Below, in pieces: positions 61,955-64,000 of a DNA stretch of 64,000 nucleotides. Origin of the DNA: JAWKIJ01 sp041394325 (lineage in GTDB: Bacteria; Actinomycetota; Acidimicrobiia; Acidimicrobiales; Microtrichaceae); NCBI GenBank assembly GCA_041394325.1, contig JAWKIJ010000001.1:1054001-1118000 (forward strand), written 5' to 3'. The stretch's first letter is position 1; every line of letters begins with the position of its first letter. The notes below the pieces were generated by a model. The model was given only the letters and a program-made list of their open reading frames with translations, was not told the origin of the DNA and ran no database searches. Position numbers and translations under genes: made by a program.

Positions 61955-63322
61955 ATGAGCGCGACGACCTCCGTCACCGAATCCGAAAGCGCGGTTTCCT
62001 CCGACGGCCGCGAGGCGCTCACGGGTCACCTGCCGGGACTCTCACCCCGGCAGGCGGTCGAGCGCCTCGACGCGGCGGTCGAGCGTCTGACCGGCGATTC
62101 CGCCGTCTTGCGGATGAGCGAGACCGAGGCCGAACAGCGTTCGGGCTACCAGCCCGAGAGTGACCGGATGGTCATGAACATGGGTCCCCAACACCCGTCG
62201 ACCCACGGTGTGTTGCGTCTGGTACTCGAGATGGAGGGTGAGGTCGTCCGCCGCTCCAAGCCGGTGATCGGCTACCTGCACACCGGCATGGAGAAGACCG
62301 GGGAGGAACTCACCTACACACAGGGCTGTACGAACGTCACCCGCATGGACTATGCGTCCCCCTTGTTCAACGAGCTCGTCTACTCGATGGCCGCGGAAGA
62401 ACTGCTGGGGGTCGAGGTCCCGGAGCGTGCGCAATGGATCCGCATGCTGATGTGTGAGATGAACCGCATCGCCTCGCACATGCTGTTCATGGCGACCAAC
62501 GGCATGGACCTCGGTGCCGTCACGATGATGCTCTACGGCTGGCGTGAGCGGGAGGAGGTGCTGCGCTTCCTGGAGATGGTCACCGGCCTCCGGATGAACC
62601 ACAACTACATCCGCGTCGGGGGCGTGGCGGCGGACCTCCCCGACGGTTGGCGCGATGCTGCGCTGCGCATCCTCGACACGCTCCCGGGCCGACTGGACGA
62701 GTTCGACACGCTGCTCACCGGTCAACCGATCTGGCGGGAACGCCTCCAGGGCGTGGGAGTGATCACCGCCGAGGAGGCGATCGCGCTCGGCGCCACCGGA
62801 CCGATACTCCGCTCCACCGGTTTCGCATGGGACCTGCGCCGTGACGATCCCTACCTGCGCTACGACGAACTGGACTTCGACGTCATCGTCGGGTCATACG
62901 GCGACTGCTTCGACCGGTACTCGATCCGACTGGCCGAGATCCACGAGTCGATCCGGATGCTGCACCAGATCCTCGACCGGATGCCCGCGGGTGATTACCG
63001 GGTCCAGGACAAGAAGGTCACGCCTCCACCGCGACTGCGCATCGACCAGTCGATGGAGGCGCTGATCCACCACTTCAAGATCTTCACCCAGGGAGTGAAG
63101 GTGCCCGAGGGGGAGGTGTACGTGGCCGTCGAGTCGCCCCGCGGGGAGTTGGGTTGCTATCTCGTCTCGGACGGTTCGGCGGTCCCCTACCGCATGCACA
63201 TCCGCGGACCGAGCTTCGTCAACCTCCAGACCCTGCCCCACCTGATGGCGGACTCACTGGTGGCCGACACCGTCGCGATCATCAGTTCCGTCGACCCGAT
63301 CATGGGGGAGGTCGATCGCTGA
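61955..63322 (+). CDS. nuoD: NADH-quinone oxidoreductase subunit D
   Basis: The 49-kDa subunit that forms the quinone site with NuoB. The 455-residue protein has a 65-residue polar N-terminal extension. NMGPQHPSTHGVLRLVLEMEGE (with the quinone-binding His), GYLHTGMEKTGEELTYTQ, MDYASPLFNELVYSMAAEELLG, MNHNYIRVGG and ESPRGELGCYLVSDG follow. Length and frame are normal. It begins 4 bases after nuoC. Confidence 0.97.
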   Translation: MSATTSVTESESAVSSDGREALTGHLPGLSPRQAVERLDAAVERLTGDSAVLRMSETEAEQRSGYQPESDRMVMNMGPQHPSTHGVLRLVLEMEGEVVRRSKPVIGYLHTGMEKTGEELTYTQGCTNVTRMDYASPLFNELVYSMAAEELLGVEVPERAQWIRMLMCEMNRIASHMLFMATNGMDLGAVTMMLYGWREREEVLRFLEMVTGLRMNHNYIRVGGVAADLPDGWRDAALRILDTLPGRLDEFDTLLTGQPIWRERLQGVGVITAEEAIALGATGPILRSTGFAWDLRRDDPYLRYDELDFDVIVGSYGDCFDRYSIRLAEIHESIRMLHQILDRMPAGDYRVQDKKVTPPPRLRIDQSMEALIHHFKIFTQGVKVPEGEVYVAVESPRGELGCYLVSDGSAVPYRMHIRGPSFVNLQTLPHLMADSLVADTVAIISSVDPIMGEVDR

Positions 63323-63981
63323 TGGCCCGGCTCACACCGGACAACGAACGGCTGGCGCGGGAGATCGTCTCGCATTACCCGCGGCCGAAGTCCGCGACCA
63401 TTCCGCTGTGCCACCTCGCCCAGGAGCAGGACGGCTACCTCACGGACGATGCGATACGTCACATCGCCGAACTGGTCGGCGTGACACCGGCGGAGGTCCT
63501 CGGCACGGCGTCGTTCTACGAGATGTTCAAGCGCGACGAGGTCGGGCGCTACGTCGTCAACGTCTGTACCAACATCTCCTGCCAGTTGGTCGGTGGAGAG
63601 GAGCTCCTGGCCCACGCGGCGCAGACCCTCGGTGTCCCACCCGGCTCCACCACTCCCGACGGCATGTTCACGCTGGAGGATGTCGAGTGCATCGCTGCGT
63701 GCACCGAGGCCCCCGCCTGTCAGATCAACTACCGCTACTTCCACCGGGTCACCAACGAGGCCTTCGACGAGGTCGTCGCCGAGATCCGGTCGGGCCGTCG
63801 CGACGACATTCCCGACCACGGGACCCTCGGCCTCGTCCGTCAGCACATCCCCGAGGACCGCCGCGCCGGGATCCACCCGGTGGAGGGGCAGACCGAACCC
63901 GCGTACCTCGCGGCCGCTCGTGAGGCGGCCGAGCGTGCGGCCGGTGCCGACCCGACCGACGGAAAGGGAGCGCCCTCATGA
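63322..63981 (+). CDS. nuoE: NADH-quinone oxidoreductase subunit E
   Basis: The 24-kDa thioredoxin-like subunit with cluster N1a. The four Cys are in VCTNISCQL and CIAACTEAPACQINY. Upstream are LCHLAQEQDGYLTDDAIRHIAELVGV and TASFYEMFKRDEVGRYVV. The 219-residue protein has a 60-residue C-terminal tail beyond the core. ATG overlaps the nuoD stop (TGATG), and the nuoE stop overlaps nuoF as ATGA. Confidence 0.95.
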   Translation: MARLTPDNERLAREIVSHYPRPKSATIPLCHLAQEQDGYLTDDAIRHIAELVGVTPAEVLGTASFYEMFKRDEVGRYVVNVCTNISCQLVGGEELLAHAAQTLGVPPGSTTPDGMFTLEDVECIAACTEAPACQINYRYFHRVTNEAFDEVVAEIRSGRRDDIPDHGTLGLVRQHIPEDRRAGIHPVEGQTEPAYLAAAREAAERAAGADPTDGKGAPS

Positions 63982-64000
63982 GCGCCCAGACCACCGACGC
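63978..64000 (+). CDS. nuoF: Start of the next complex I gene, probably nuoF
   Basis: Only seven full codons (MSAQTTD) are visible. ATG overlaps the nuoE stop as ATGA. The assignment to the NADH-binding subunit rests only on the usual nuoE-nuoF order. Confidence 0.5.

Noticed and set aside
1..64000. Mobile elements, prophage, CRISPR arrays or defence islands
   Set aside because: No transposase, integrase, direct-repeat array or composition break was seen; gene content is core metabolism and respiration.

Overview
The window is high-GC DNA coding on both strands. It most resembles a free-living aerobic actinobacterium, probably of the Acidimicrobiia/Ilumatobacter type. That placement is inferred from gene content: a WhiB regulator, an MshA-type mycothiol glycosyltransferase followed by a YbjN-like protein, DUF3097, ClpS beside a DUF2017 protein, an RsiG-type anti-sigma factor, Rex leading a heme-biosynthesis cluster, and many promoters of the leaderless TAnnnT type. 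I see no phage, insertion sequence, CRISPR array or rRNA.

Layout. 0-0.65 kb: start of a lipoprotein gene and a tRNA-Glu/Asp/Phe cluster on the minus strand. 0.7-5 kb (minus): ctaA, clpS, a DUF2017 gene and kup, mostly overlapping, read away from ctaB. 5-13.7 kb (plus): ctaB, then a seven-gene oxidase operon. It opens with a COX1-like protein that has lost its metal ligands, a COX3-like protein and an unknown membrane protein, followed by caa3-type ctaC, ctaD, ctaE and ctaF. 13.7-15.5 kb: ABC exporter. 15.5-22 kb: serS, pdxH, a TlpA/CcdA/theta-carbonic-anhydrase-like operon, a WhiB7-like gene with an attenuator-like leader, orn and dut. 22-35 kb: mostly short units, including a phosphoesterase, a GNAT-glycosyltransferase fusion, DUF3097, YaaA, a cytidylyltransferase, tRNA-Lys, a hydrolase lipoprotein, a phosphatase, MoaD, an RsiG homologue and an XRE regulator. 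35-43 kb: mshA, ybjN, proC, SAM hydrolase, a 30-residue membrane peptide, an ABC exporter and an acyl-CoA synthetase. 43-52.7 kb: rex, hemA, hemC, cobA-hemD, hemB, hemL and pgi. 53-64 kb: a cytochrome c gene diverging from a plus-strand unit that runs without a real gap from an unusual b6f-like quinol:cytochrome c reductase into nuoABCDE and the start of nuoF.

The respiratory genes form one theme. CtaA and CtaB make heme A, the hem cluster makes heme, TlpA and CcdA are probably for cytochrome c maturation, and complex I, the bc complex and the caa3 oxidase form the chain. A close match to the Rex operator sits at the promoter of the bc-nuo unit, and rex itself is in the window, so NADH/NAD control of this chain is a concrete hypothesis.

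Caution: eleven conserved genes between 22 and 60 kb carry one- or two-base frameshifts, mostly in homopolymers or CG repeats. These look like sequencing or assembly errors more than gene decay. They are annotated here as full-length genes with the break noted.
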